DNA of 64,000 nt from Mucilaginibacter aquaedulcis (GCF_030409325.1 NZ_JAUFPR010000002.1:434001-498000), one strand, 5' to 3'. Positions 18,453 to 28,481 are shown, counted from the first letter of the stretch. The notes: generated by a model not told the origin, from the letters alone. Made by a program: numbers and translations.

Positions 18453-19286
18453 GTGAGCAGAGAAATACCCGTAAAAACAGTACACCTTTTTCCTGTACTG
18501 GATCAGTTACTTATTGATCTGCTCAATTCATTATCTTCGGATGACTGGAGTAAGTCCACATTAGCCAAATTGTGGAACGTAAAAGATATTGCTGCTCATC
18601 TTTTAGATGGTAATGTACGTGCGTTATCTTCCAGGCATCAGTTTGTTAATGAGGAGCAACCCATAATCAATTCTTACCATGATTTAGTTGATTACCTCAA
18701 CCAGCTAAATGCAACATGGGTAAAAGCTATGAAAAGGGTGAGCCCTCCAATGCTCACCCAATTATTACAGGTAACAGGTAAACAATACTGCGAATACATT
18801 GCCTCATTAAATATGTTTGAAACTGCCAGGTTTTCTGTAGCCTGGGCAGGAGAGGAGCATTCCTTAAACTGGTTCCATATAGCCCGTGAGTATACCGAAA
18901 AGTGGCACCATCAACAGCAAATACGTGAGGCAGTAGGCAAACAAGGGATAATGCATAGAGAATTGTTTTATCCATGTATTGAAACTTTTATGTATGCCTT
19001 ACCTTATACATACCGCAATGTTGAGGCTGAAAATAATACTGTAATCGCGATAACCATTTCAGGGAATGCCGGCGGCAATTGGTATCTTCAAAGAGAAAAC
19101 GATGGTTGGGTATTAAAAACCGATAAAAATAAACCAGCAGATGCACAGGTAAAAATGAGCCCCGATATCGCCTGGAAACTCTTCACTAAAGGTATCACAT
19201 CTGATTTTGCTTTCAAAAATTCCATAACAGGCGGAGATGTTAAACTTGCAACTCCAATATTTAATATGGTTTCTGTTATGGTTTAA
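18453..19286 (+). CDS. Maleylpyruvate isomerase/MDMPI N-terminal domain protein (DinB-like)
   Basis: The 277-residue protein begins with a DinB-type helical bundle (LWNVKDIAAHLLDGNVRAL with the metal-ligand His, later EKWHHQQQIREAVG), followed by a small C-terminal sterol-carrier-like domain (about 190-277, ending WKLFTKGITSDF). This is the layout of mycothiol-dependent maleylpyruvate isomerase-like proteins, although Bacteroidota lack mycothiol, so another thiol or another reaction is expected. The start is GTG at 18453; no in-frame ATG lies nearby upstream. Confidence 0.8.
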   Translation: MSREIPVKTVHLFPVLDQLLIDLLNSLSSDDWSKSTLAKLWNVKDIAAHLLDGNVRALSSRHQFVNEEQPIINSYHDLVDYLNQLNATWVKAMKRVSPPMLTQLLQVTGKQYCEYIASLNMFETARFSVAWAGEEHSLNWFHIAREYTEKWHHQQQIREAVGKQGIMHRELFYPCIETFMYALPYTYRNVEAENNTVIAITISGNAGGNWYLQRENDGWVLKTDKNKPADAQVKMSPDIAWKLFTKGITSDFAFKNSITGGDVKLATPIFNMVSVMV

Positions 19287-19755
19287 TTGTATTTAATATA
19301 TAATATTATTTATTATAATATATATTATATATAATCGCCTCGGATTCAAAAATCCTCATAATGTCATTTTTATCGAAATTTCATCTAAATTTCATCTTTA
19401 TTATCTAAATAAAATTCATTCAGTTTACTTATAGTTAATAGAAAACAAAAACTTAATAATCATAAAAATATATATTTTAATACAAACTGTACTATTTTTA
19501 ACTCATTAACCATTTGGTACAAAAAGTTAGTATTGTTAAATTATCGTAGGCTTTACAATGCGTTATCGATTTACTAAACATAGGGCTTTAAATGGTGGGT
19601 TATCAGTTGGTTATGGTAAATTTTTAGCTTAAGCCGCATTTCAATTAATGATGATTTACAGTCAAGTTAGCATTTGAATAATTTTGATGGCATTGATGTT
19701 GTCTGTTAGGTGGTACGGTTTACCGAACAGTAAACCTTTAATTAAACAGAACAAT
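19287..19755. other. Long AT-rich leader region of the OmpA gene
   Basis: These 469 bp have no gene. They include a 45-bp tract made only of A and T (19291-19335) that is partly self-complementary, and a Bacteroidota-type promoter at 19655-19686. The rest is AT-rich and may carry upstream elements for a highly expressed outer-membrane protein. Confidence 0.6.
19655..19686 (+). promoter_or_regulatory. Bacteroidota-type promoter of the OmpA gene
   Basis: A TTTA box (19655-19658) stands 20 bp before TAATTTTG (19679-19686), matching the TTTG/TAnnTTTG consensus. Transcription would start near 19693, giving a 5' UTR of about 60 nt. Confidence 0.6.
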
Positions 19756-21132
19756 ATGAAATCAAATTTTAAAAGAGCCACACTACTACTATCAGGACTT
19801 ATGGTAGGTGGTAAACTATTCGCTCAAACCCCCGACTCTACAGCTACCGGTACTGATTATGTAAAACCTTTTTCAGGAGGCAACCAGTTGCGTACATGGT
19901 CTGTAGGTGTTCATGGCGGCATGTTAACTCCTTATACTATTTTTGGAACAAATGGGAAGCAGGATTTTAAAAACCCAACCGAGCAACTTGGTTATGGTGC
20001 CTACATTAAGGATCAAATATTACCATCATTAGGTATCCAGGCTGATTTCCTTAGAGGTAAAGTAAAATCAAATAACAGCCAGCCCGATGTAAATGGCAAC
20101 CCGGTTTTTACGCAGTATACTACAAACATTAATTGGTCGGCAGCGTTAAGCGCTAATATTACATTAGCTAATATTAACTGGCGCCACGATAAACCATTTA
20201 TTCAGCCTTATTTAACAGTGGGTGCGGGTACAATGAATTATACGCCTAAGGTTACTTATGCTGACGGACAAGAGGTTAATTTCAAAACAGGCGATAAAGC
20301 TTCTATCAATGAGATCTTTATTCCAGTTGGTGTAGGTTTGAAGTTTGATATTGCACCCGGTGTAAATCTTGACTTGGGTTATTCAGTTAACTTTGTTCAG
20401 TCTGACAATTTTGACGGATATAACTACGGAACCACCAACGACAGATTTTCTTATGCTCACATCGGTTTAGAGTTTGCTTTAGGTAGCCGCAAAAAGCCAC
20501 AAATGGCAACACACAACCCGGTATCATCTATGCGTAAGGAGTACATGTGGGAAAATCAACAAACTAAAACTTTATTACAGCAACAAATTGACGCAGAAAA
20601 AGCCAGAAACGAACAATTACGAAATGATCTGAACACTACTAATGCAAGCCTTGCCAAATTAACTACTGATAGCGACGGAGACGGTGTTGTTGACGTGAAC
20701 GACAAATGCCCTAATACGCCATCAGGTACCAAAGTAGATGGTTCTGGTTGCCCACTTGCAAAACCGGTTATTTATGTAACTGAAGAAGACAAGAAAGTTG
20801 TGAAAGACGCCATCAAGAATCTGGAGTTTGATCTGGGTAAATCAACAATCCGAGCTCACTCTTTACCAAGTTTAGATAGAGTAGCACAATTGCTTATCGA
20901 CAAAAACTTTAGTCTGAAATTAGCAGGACATACCGATAATACCGGTTCTAAAGATTTGAACATGAGATTATCAAAAGATCGTGCAGAATCAATCAAATCA
21001 TACCTGGTAAGTAAAGGAGCCAACGCATCACGTATTGAAGCTACCGGTTATGGTCAAAACCAACCTATTGCTTCAAACAAAACTGCTGCTGGCCGTCAGG
21101 CTAACCGTAGGGTTGAGTTCACCTTATATTAA
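19756..21132 (+). CDS. OmpA family outer-membrane protein
   Basis: The 458-residue protein has a signal peptide (MKSNFKRATLLLSGL..., cleavage near LFAQ), an N-terminal beta-barrel (about 30-260), a short coiled-coil region (LLQQQIDAEKARNEQLRNDL), a thrombospondin type-3-like calcium repeat (DSDGDGVVDVNDKCPNTP) and a C-terminal OmpA peptidoglycan-binding domain (LAGHTDNTGS, NRRVEF). I start it at 19756 because the signal peptide begins there; the longer frame from 19684 overlaps the promoter box. It anchors the outer membrane to the cell wall and is likely abundant. Confidence 0.93.
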   Translation: MKSNFKRATLLLSGLMVGGKLFAQTPDSTATGTDYVKPFSGGNQLRTWSVGVHGGMLTPYTIFGTNGKQDFKNPTEQLGYGAYIKDQILPSLGIQADFLRGKVKSNNSQPDVNGNPVFTQYTTNINWSAALSANITLANINWRHDKPFIQPYLTVGAGTMNYTPKVTYADGQEVNFKTGDKASINEIFIPVGVGLKFDIAPGVNLDLGYSVNFVQSDNFDGYNYGTTNDRFSYAHIGLEFALGSRKKPQMATHNPVSSMRKEYMWENQQTKTLLQQQIDAEKARNEQLRNDLNTTNASLAKLTTDSDGDGVVDVNDKCPNTPSGTKVDGSGCPLAKPVIYVTEEDKKVVKDAIKNLEFDLGKSTIRAHSLPSLDRVAQLLIDKNFSLKLAGHTDNTGSKDLNMRLSKDRAESIKSYLVSKGANASRIEATGYGQNQPIASNKTAAGRQANRRVEFTLY

Positions 21133-21166
21133 TAGAAACGTTTCTTTACAGAAAATCTCTATAAGT

Positions 21167-21195
21167 CAAAAGCCGCTCTAATTGAGCGGCTTTTG
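21167..21195 (+). terminator. Rho-independent terminator after the OmpA gene (bidirectional)
   Basis: A 12-bp stem CAAAAGCCGCTC/GAGCGGCTTTTG with a 5-base loop lies 34 bp after the OmpA stop and 29 bp beyond the stop of the convergent SRPBCC gene. It probably serves both. Confidence 0.88.
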
Positions 21196-21224
21196 TTATT
21201 TGTCCATTTCTTATTAATAATTTT

Positions 21225-21608
21225 TTATTCGCCTTCAAAAAAGTCTATCAGGCCACCCATGTAGGTGCTATTCCATCCATCAACCATATCATCAAAATCG
21301 CCATCGGGAATGTTGGTATGCCTCAATTCAACCGACGATCCTTTTTTATCAGGATGAATTTTAATAGTTACGATAGAATTATCCGACTGGCCATCAAAGT
21401 ACCATTGCTGTACTATTTTTTTATTGGGCTCAAATTCAAGGTTTTTACCGGTAATGCTGCCTTCCCACATAGAAAATTCAGACCCGGGTTCGGTTGACAT
21501 TTCTGCAACTTCGCCTGTCCATAACTCTATCGTAATAGGGTTCGTGATCGCCATGTAAATTTCTTCTGGCGTGGCCGGTATATAGTAATATTTTTTTAAA
21601 TCTTTCAC
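21225..21608 (-). CDS. SRPBCC/AHSA1-like domain protein
   Basis: A 127-residue START-fold protein. The opening KKYYYIPATPEEIYMAITNP, the Trp-containing WEGSITGKNL and the C-terminal GWNSTYMGGLIDFFEGE are typical of AHSA1/SRPBCC proteins in Bacteroidota. These bind hydrophobic ligands or, in Aha1, stimulate Hsp90; the role of this subgroup is unknown. It lies 36 bp downstream of the acetate-transporter gene on the same strand. Confidence 0.88.
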   Translation of the reverse strand: MKDLKKYYYIPATPEEIYMAITNPITIELWTGEVAEMSTEPGSEFSMWEGSITGKNLEFEPNKKIVQQWYFDGQSDNSIVTIKIHPDKKGSSVELRHTNIPDGDFDDMVDGWNSTYMGGLIDFFEGE

Positions 21609-21644
21609 CCTCGCAATTTAGCAGAATTAATTTTAGCTTTTAAA

Positions 21645-22235
21645 TTAAACATTCACCGGACCTAATGGCAGCACAACCCTGCCATAAACCTCGTTTAACA
21701 CATTGGCAATGCCTGCATATATAGCTGATGCACCGCAAATTATGCCCTCATAACCGGCCAAATGTTTTATGCTGCTATTGCCTGTAGCGTCGCCTGCTAC
21801 CAATAAAAAGAATAGGATAGTTAAGGAAGCGAAAACAAATTGCAGCGCCCGGTTTAGTTTTAAAGTTCCAAAAAACAACAGAAAAGTAAAAACGCCCCAA
21901 ACACTCAAATAAGCACACATGGCTCCTTCAGAAGGTGCAGTGCCCCAGCCTAACTTAGGCATCACGAGCAGGCCTACCAATGAAAGCCAGAAAAAGCCAT
22001 AGGAAGTAAAGGCAGTTAGGCCAAAGGTATTGTTCTTTTTGGCTTCAATAATACCGGCAATAACCTGGGCAAGGCCTCCATAAAATATGCCCATGGCTAA
22101 TATCATGGTGTTTAACTCAAAAAAGCCAGCATTATGAATATTTAATAAAATGGTGGTCATGCCAAAGGCGCAAAGACCAAGAGGAGCAGGGTTGGCGGTA
22201 CCATCCTTTACGGTTACAGGTGTAGTTGGGATCAT
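21645..22235 (-). CDS. satP: Acetate uptake transporter (GPR1/FUN34/YaaH family)
   Basis: A 196-residue protein with six predicted membrane helices and the family signature NPAPLGL near the N-terminus. SatP-type channels carry acetate and succinate across the inner membrane, often as hexamers. Length matches the family (about 190-200). It is divergent from phosphoglycerate mutase. Confidence 0.9.
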   Translation of the reverse strand: MIPTTPVTVKDGTANPAPLGLCAFGMTTILLNIHNAGFFELNTMILAMGIFYGGLAQVIAGIIEAKKNNTFGLTAFTSYGFFWLSLVGLLVMPKLGWGTAPSEGAMCAYLSVWGVFTFLLFFGTLKLNRALQFVFASLTILFFLLVAGDATGNSSIKHLAGYEGIICGASAIYAGIANVLNEVYGRVVLPLGPVNV

Positions 22236-22316
22236 GATAGATATAAGTTTGTAATTGGTTTATGAGGGCAATCTAATTGATTTATGAATATTAAACAAAT
22301 TTTAGAACCCAACAAC

Positions 22317-22324
22317 TACTTTTG
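22317..22324 (+). promoter_or_regulatory. TAnnTTTG box upstream of phosphoglycerate mutase
   Basis: TACTTTTG fits the Bacteroidota -7 element and lies 17 bp before the start codon, implying a very short 5' UTR. The -33 element is weak. Confidence 0.5.
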
Positions 22325-22340
22325 CGTTAAGTAAATACCT

Positions 22341-23030
22341 ATGCAAAAAATAGTATTGATACGCCACGGCGAAAGTATCTGGAATCTTGAAAATCGCTTT
22401 ACTGGTTGGGAAGATGTGGATTTGTCAGAGAACGGATACCTACAGGCTAAAAAAGCTGGCCAGATATTAAATAAAAACGGTTATAATTTTGATGCCGGAT
22501 TTACATCCTATTTAAAAAGATCGATAAAAACCATGCATTTTGTATTGGAAGAACTTGATCATTTATGGATACCTGTTGAAAAATCATGGCGTTTGAACGA
22601 ACGCTTCTACGGCGATTTGCAAGGGATGAACAAAGATGATGCTATAGCAAAATATGGCTTAAGCCAGGTGCAGAAATGGCGCCGTGACCCAAATGAGCAT
22701 CCGCCCGCAATAACCAAGGAAGACCCAAGATACCCCGGGCACGACCTACGGTATCAGCATCTGACAGAACGTGAACTACCGCTTACCGAAAATCTGAGCG
22801 AAACAATGGATAGAGTACTGCCTTTCTGGAATGAAAGAATAGTAAATGCTATGCGCCGTAACCAAAAAGTAATTGTGGTAGCACACGGTAACAGCCTGCG
22901 TTCCCTGATAAAATATATCGATCACTTGAGTGATGAGGAAGTAACAGAATTGGAAATCCCGACGGCAACGCCCTGGGTGTATGAGCTTGATCAAGGGCTT
23001 AACCGTATCAGGCATTATTATTTAGATTAG
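22341..23030 (+). CDS. gpmA: 2,3-bisphosphoglycerate-dependent phosphoglycerate mutase
   Basis: The 229-residue enzyme interconverts 3- and 2-phosphoglycerate in glycolysis and gluconeogenesis. The phosphohistidine motif is IRHGESIWN (His 9), followed by FTGWEDVDLSENG, the ERFYGDLQGMNK segment and the second catalytic His in VAHGNSLR. Length is slightly below the roughly 250 residues of Escherichia coli GpmA, as in many Bacteroidota. It is a single-gene unit with a terminator shared with hom. Confidence 0.93.
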   Translation: MQKIVLIRHGESIWNLENRFTGWEDVDLSENGYLQAKKAGQILNKNGYNFDAGFTSYLKRSIKTMHFVLEELDHLWIPVEKSWRLNERFYGDLQGMNKDDAIAKYGLSQVQKWRRDPNEHPPAITKEDPRYPGHDLRYQHLTERELPLTENLSETMDRVLPFWNERIVNAMRRNQKVIVVAHGNSLRSLIKYIDHLSDEEVTELEIPTATPWVYELDQGLNRIRHYYLD

Positions 23031-23042
23031 CTGCAATAAATA

Positions 23043-23061
23043 AGGCTCCTTTCGGGAGCCT
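23043..23061 (+). terminator. Short hairpin between gpmA and hom (convergent)
   Basis: AGGCTCC pairs with GGAGCCT around a TTTCG loop. It lies 12 bp after gpmA and 28 bp from the end of hom. The T-tract is poor, so termination strength is uncertain. Confidence 0.6.
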
Positions 23062-23089
23062 CATTTATTACAAACAACAAAAGAGTCAA

Positions 23090-24325
23090 CTATAAAACTT
23101 CGGCTGCTTGCTTTGATGCCGATGCTAAGCTTACCCCCGTTAACTGATCGGCAAAGGCTATAAATGCCCCACTTTCAGATATACGGCGTTGGTTATTGAT
23201 CAGATTTTGCAGATTTACTTTTCCGATAACAAATTTATAATTGCCTGAATAATAGCGCTCATGAATATATTCAAAGCCTAATGCATCAACCAGGTTTTCG
23301 TCATCATAACGCAGGTAAATGTTTAACTCAATATCATTGGTAAAGTTAAGATCTGTTTTTTCCTTGGCCTTTTTATACTCGTACTGATAATTATAACGCA
23401 ATGCAGCTATATCAGACAGCACAGCTGAACCTGTTGGATGGCCACCCGCTCCCTTGCCAAAAAAGAATTGCTGATCGGCAAAAGCAGCTTGCACAGTTAC
23501 GCCATTATATTCATATTCTACATTGTATAAAAATTCTGTTTCGTTTACAAACTTTGGTAACACGAACAAGGCCACGTTACGTTCGTCAAGCTCTTTGGCT
23601 ACCGGAACCAGTTTTATCTTAAGATTTTTTTCACGGGCATATTGCAGATCTTGTGCACCCAGATTTTGTATCCCGAGGTTAAAAACATCTTCCGGCTGTA
23701 CGATTACGCCATAAGCGTGAGCAGCAGCAATTACCAATTTGTATTTAGCATCAAAGCCACCAACATCACTTGTTGGATCTGTTTCTGCAAAACCCAAATC
23801 CTGAGCTTGTTTTAAGGCGCTGTCATAATCAAGACCTTCAATAAATCCTTTAGAAAGTATATAATTTGATGATCCGTTAAAAATGCCGCTTATCGAGTGT
23901 AGTAACTCATTGTCATAATATTCTTCCAAGTTACGGATAATGGGGATACTACCGCAAACCGCGCCCTCGTATAATAATGAGGTACCATATTTATGCTGTA
24001 GTTCAATTAACTCCTCTAAGTGAAGAGCTATCATCTTTTTACTGGCCGAAACTACATTTTTACCAGAGCTTAGTGCACGTGATACAATTTCAAAGGCTGC
24101 TTCAGTATCATTGATCAGCTCAACAATGGTATTGATCTCCGGGTTGTTAAGCAGTTCATCCTTGTCTGTAGTAAATAAGTGAGCCGGTAAGGAGCGCTTT
24201 TTATGCGGATCTTTTATGGCGAATTTTACTATTTCGATGTTTAAATTTTTTGTTTTGACGATGTCATACAATCCCTGCCCAACTACTCCGAACCCAAATA
24301 ATCCAATATTTAACTTTTTACTCAT
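23090..24325 (-). CDS. hom: Homoserine dehydrogenase
   Basis: The 411-residue enzyme reduces aspartate semialdehyde to homoserine. It has the NAD(P) Rossmann motif GLFGFGVVGQGL, the catalytic region with GIFNGSSNYIL, and LGFAETDPTSDVGGFDAKYK. The C-terminal about 80 residues replace the ACT domain of longer enzymes with a different sequence. It overlaps metX by one base and is the last gene of the metY-metX-hom operon, so it feeds homoserine directly into methionine synthesis. Confidence 0.93.
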   Translation of the reverse strand: MSKKLNIGLFGFGVVGQGLYDIVKTKNLNIEIVKFAIKDPHKKRSLPAHLFTTDKDELLNNPEINTIVELINDTEAAFEIVSRALSSGKNVVSASKKMIALHLEELIELQHKYGTSLLYEGAVCGSIPIIRNLEEYYDNELLHSISGIFNGSSNYILSKGFIEGLDYDSALKQAQDLGFAETDPTSDVGGFDAKYKLVIAAAHAYGVIVQPEDVFNLGIQNLGAQDLQYAREKNLKIKLVPVAKELDERNVALFVLPKFVNETEFLYNVEYEYNGVTVQAAFADQQFFFGKGAGGHPTGSAVLSDIAALRYNYQYEYKKAKEKTDLNFTNDIELNIYLRYDDENLVDALGFEYIHERYYSGNYKFVIGKVNLQNLINNQRRISESGAFIAFADQLTGVSLASASKQAAEVL

Positions 24326-25380
24326 TACGCTGTACGTTGCAATTCTATAATTTTTCCTTTTACATCTGTTTTAAAAAACGATGTGATAATATTTGTTAAA
24401 GCTTCTGTGTCAATCAAAAATCCGTCATGTCCATAAAACGAATCCAACTCTGCAAAGGCCGATTTTGGTATGTGCCTAAACAGGTAGTCCTGCTCCTCAA
24501 TAGGAAACAAAATATCGCTTTTAATACCAATAACCAAGGTACGTGCCTTGATGAGACTTAATGCCTTTTCAACACCGTTGCGATTGCGGCCCACGTTGTG
24601 TGAGTCCATGGCTTTAGTAAGGTACCAATAGCTGTAGGCATTAAACCTGTTCACCAATTTTTCGCCCTGATAGTTTTGGTATGATGTTGCCCGATAGTTA
24701 TCAGTTGTATCGTCACCATCTTCCTGCTGGGTTATAGAATATGGCTTATAACCACGGTAGGAGAGCAGGGCAATGCTCCTGGCTGCTTTAAGCCCCTTGT
24801 CACCGCCGTTTGGCGCATTGGAGTAAAATGTACGGTCGGTACTAATAGCCAGTCGCTGTGATTCATTAAAGGCGATACCCCATGGTGAGTGACGAGCGTT
24901 TGTAGCTATCAAGATAAGATTTTTTATGCGCTCCGGCTCAAAAATACTCCACTCAATAGCCTGCTGCCCTCCAAGAGATCCTCCTATAAGAATATGGATA
25001 TCATCTATTTGCAGATGATCTGCCAATAACTGATGTGCCTTTACCATATCTCTGATAGTAAATTGAGGGAATGCCTGATAATAAGGTTGACCAGTTACCG
25101 GATTAATGCTGAGTGGGTTGGTAGTGCCATATGGCGATCCTAATATGTTAGCGCATACTATAAAATGCTCTTCCGGGTTAAAAATACTTCCAGTGCCCAC
25201 AAAACCCTTCCACCAGTCAAACACATCGGCGTTGGCAGTAAGGGCATGGCATATCCATACTACATTATCTTTTTGTTTATTCAGCCTGCCGTATGTATGA
25301 AAACCAATTTCCAGCTCATTTATCTGCTGGCCTAATTCCAGTTCAAATGTTTGTGTGTACTTAAATATTTCTGTGTTCAT
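24325..25380 (-). CDS. metX: Homoserine O-acetyltransferase
   Basis: The 351-residue alpha/beta hydrolase transfers acetyl from acetyl-CoA to homoserine. The nucleophile elbow is IGGSLGGQQAIEWS; the catalytic Asp lies in IKSDILFPIEEQ and the His in GHDGFLID. Family length matches. It follows metY after 146 bp and overlaps hom by one base. The gap to metY holds a long inverted repeat (25398-25497). Confidence 0.93.
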   Translation of the reverse strand: MNTEIFKYTQTFELELGQQINELEIGFHTYGRLNKQKDNVVWICHALTANADVFDWWKGFVGTGSIFNPEEHFIVCANILGSPYGTTNPLSINPVTGQPYYQAFPQFTIRDMVKAHQLLADHLQIDDIHILIGGSLGGQQAIEWSIFEPERIKNLILIATNARHSPWGIAFNESQRLAISTDRTFYSNAPNGGDKGLKAARSIALLSYRGYKPYSITQQEDGDDTTDNYRATSYQNYQGEKLVNRFNAYSYWYLTKAMDSHNVGRNRNGVEKALSLIKARTLVIGIKSDILFPIEEQDYLFRHIPKSAFAELDSFYGHDGFLIDTEALTNIITSFFKTDVKGKIIELQRTA

Positions 25381-25397
25381 TCCTTTGTTTTGTTATT

Positions 25398-25497
25398 CCG
25401 GGAGCAATTGGAGTAGTTTTGATTTTGAGTGACGAGTTTTGAGTTTATTTTTTACCTCAAAACTTACCACTTATTACTTTCTACCAATTGCATCCCG
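25398..25497 (-). repeat. Long inverted repeat between metY and metX
   Basis: CCGGGAGCAATTGG (25398-25411) pairs with CCAATTGCATCCCG (25484-25497), with one bulge. Inner segments around GAGTTTTGAG and CTCAAAACT also pair, so about 100 nt can fold into one long hairpin in the intercistronic RNA. Confidence 0.65.
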
Positions 25498-25526
25498 TTA
25501 TAACTTTACTATATCACTTAAAAAAA

Positions 25527-26885
<1,359 letters not shown>

Positions 26886-26983
26886 TTATTGATTTGATGG
26901 ATTTTAGCAAACTGGTAAGGATATTACCGGTAATTACAACACGCATTTTTTCGGGAAAGAAAAATATAAACGTGTTAGGTCAA

Positions 26984-27094
26984 TCAACTGCAGCAACACA
27001 TGCACATATAGCTAATATTCAGGCTAATATATGATGCTGTACCGTTTAAAGGTTGAGAAATGCTGCTTGTAGAAATTTTAACTAAACTTTTCAT
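26984..27094 (-). CDS. Putative leader peptide with Met-Cys-Met-Cys-Cys-Cys-Ser tail
   Basis: A 36-codon frame starts with ATG at 27094, directly after the SAM riboswitch, and ends 131 bp before metY. It opens MKSLVKIS and finishes YMCMCCCS. Four Cys codons and two Met codons fall among the last seven. The enrichment at the end, between a SAM riboswitch and the gene for sulfur incorporation, fits a leader peptide whose ribosome stalling senses charged tRNA-Cys or tRNA-Met. Downstream RNA can form alternative hairpins (AACACG/CGTGTT and GGTAA/TTACC). It could also be a small secreted or metal-binding peptide, or chance. Confidence 0.6.
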   Translation of the reverse strand: MKSLVKISTSSISQPLNGTASYISLNISYMCMCCCS

Positions 27095-27096
27095 GG

Positions 27097-27212
27097 TTAT
27101 AAATTTATATTCCCCGGGGTTATTTTCCGGGACAGGAATTGGCACCTTCTCCAAATTAGGAGGGTTGCCAGCGGGTCTTTGAGCCTGATCTCTCGCCGCT
27201 TCTTTATAAATC
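27097..27212 (-). ncRNA. SAM-I riboswitch (S-box)
   Basis: Read on the minus strand, the region has the S-box signatures in order: GAAGCGGCGAGAGATCAGGC, GACCCGCTGGCAACC, and a P3/P4-side hairpin (CTCC/GGAG) followed by GGTGCCAATTCCTG. The closing P1 helix is TTATAAA near 27203-27209 with TTTATAA near 27097-27103. It precedes the leader peptide and metY, which make homocysteine for methionine, the classical S-box target. The P1 3' strand ends 2 nt before the leader ATG, so control of translation is at least as likely as termination. Confidence 0.9.
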
Positions 27213-27266
27213 AAAACCCGAACTATTGCGGAGATTTGATCATGGTATTGCTACCAAATATTGTTT

Positions 27267-27299
27267 CAAATATAAGGTGATATTACTTAAAATACCAAA
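27267..27299 (-). promoter_or_regulatory. Promoter of the riboswitch-met operon
   Basis: On the minus strand TTTG (27296-27299) is followed after 21 nt by TATATTTG (27267-27274), an excellent Bacteroidota -33/-7 pair. The transcript would start near 27260, about 50 nt before the aptamer. Confidence 0.75.
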
Positions 27300-27374
27300 T
27301 TTTATTTTAAAAGAGTATAAATTCGGGACTTCAGTATATGTTTTTCATTTTCTGAGAAGAGCAAAATACTTTAA

Positions 27375-27382
27375 TATATTTG
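27375..27382 (+). promoter_or_regulatory. TAnnTTTG box upstream of the frameshifted secreted-protein gene
   Basis: TATATTTG lies 31 bp before the ATG at 27413, giving a 5' UTR of about 25 nt. It indicates the damaged gene could still be transcribed. Confidence 0.5.
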
Positions 27383-27412
27383 CTTGCATTAAAGTAAATC
27401 GCTTGTAACCTT

Positions 27413-28481
27413 ATGTCTAAAACATTCTTATTTATACTGTGCTTACTATTTTTTAAGTCACAGGTTTATGCACAGACTCCTGATTCAATTTCTAAAAAGT
27501 TAGTAATAAATGGGTTTTGCTTATGTAAATCCACTTTATCCGACTTGAAAGAAATTGATAAAAATTTGAAAGAGATTTCCGTTGAAGAAATGGATTTACC
27601 TTTAAACTGTTATGGAAAAGACTCGCGGTTTATAGCCGGAAGAGGTTATGCTTTATCAAAGCAACCCGGAATGATTTCAAAAAGATCAAACATCTGATTT
27701 TATTAGTAAGATAAGGCTAACAAAGCAATTTGTCGGAAAACTACCTGATGGCACATTTATAAATTTAAGTAACATGATATTAAAAGATGTATTTAAATTA
27801 TACCCTAATTTAAAAGATGCATGGGGTTCAAGAGGATGTTCCAATTACTGGAACTTTTCGAGTAACGCTATATCGTTTTATGTAAAGATAGACTCTACAA
27901 AGAAGCAGCAATTTCCAATTGATGAAGCTTATTATATGAATAAGCCTGTAGAGGCTGTGGATATAACACTATCTTGCTATGATACACAGAAAGCAGATTC
28001 TCACATTGCAGAAGTAACGGAAGTAAGTAGTGACCCGGTATTTTTTATTGACAGTGTAAAAGTTAGTAGGGCAGACCTGCTTCGTTATGATCCGAATGAT
28101 ATTGCAACAGTTACGGTATATAAAGACACAAGTGAAATTAAAAAATTAGGAATTGATGCTAAATTCGGATTAATATATATTGAAACTAAAATATTTGATA
28201 TAAATCGCTATCAAAAGTACTTTAGTTCAAAATCACCTGAATATGCAAAACTGATAACCACAATAAAAAGTTCTCAAATTCAATATATTTTAAACAAAAG
28301 AGTTCTTAACAGCAATTATGAAGGTGATCTTGCAGCAATCAATGACAAAATATTTAAAGGATTGACTATTATCAACAAACAAGAATTATCGAATAAATTT
28401 GGAATCACCGATAAAACATATGGTGTAATCATTAACTCTGATGTTCCATCAAATTTATATAAAGGAAACAGCAAATTTTAA
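27413..28481 (+). pseudogene. Secreted protein with TonB-plug-like segment, frameshifted
   Basis: Frame 27413-27697 encodes a signal peptide (FILCLLFFKSQVYAQTPD) and about 70 more residues, then stops. The downstream frame is open from 27675 to 28481 and continues with apparently homologous coding sequence, so the two parts look like one gene of about 355 codons. They join if one A is removed from the AAAAA run at 27679-27683, giving ...GMISKDQTSDF.... The second half contains a plug-like segment (FFIDSVKVSRADLLRYDPND, VTVYKD, YIETK) as found in SusC-related or small plug-domain proteins. It may be a pseudogene, a sequencing error or a phase-variable tract. It overlaps the convergent metB-like gene by 4 bp. 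Confidence 0.7.

Noticed and set aside
26984..27214. 76-codon version of the leader peptide
   Set aside because: Its first 40 codons are the SAM riboswitch itself; the ATG at 27094 is the sensible start.
27226..27408. 60-codon plus-strand frame upstream of the frameshifted gene
   Set aside because: It overlaps the met promoter and the TATATTTG box of the next gene and has no protein-like features.
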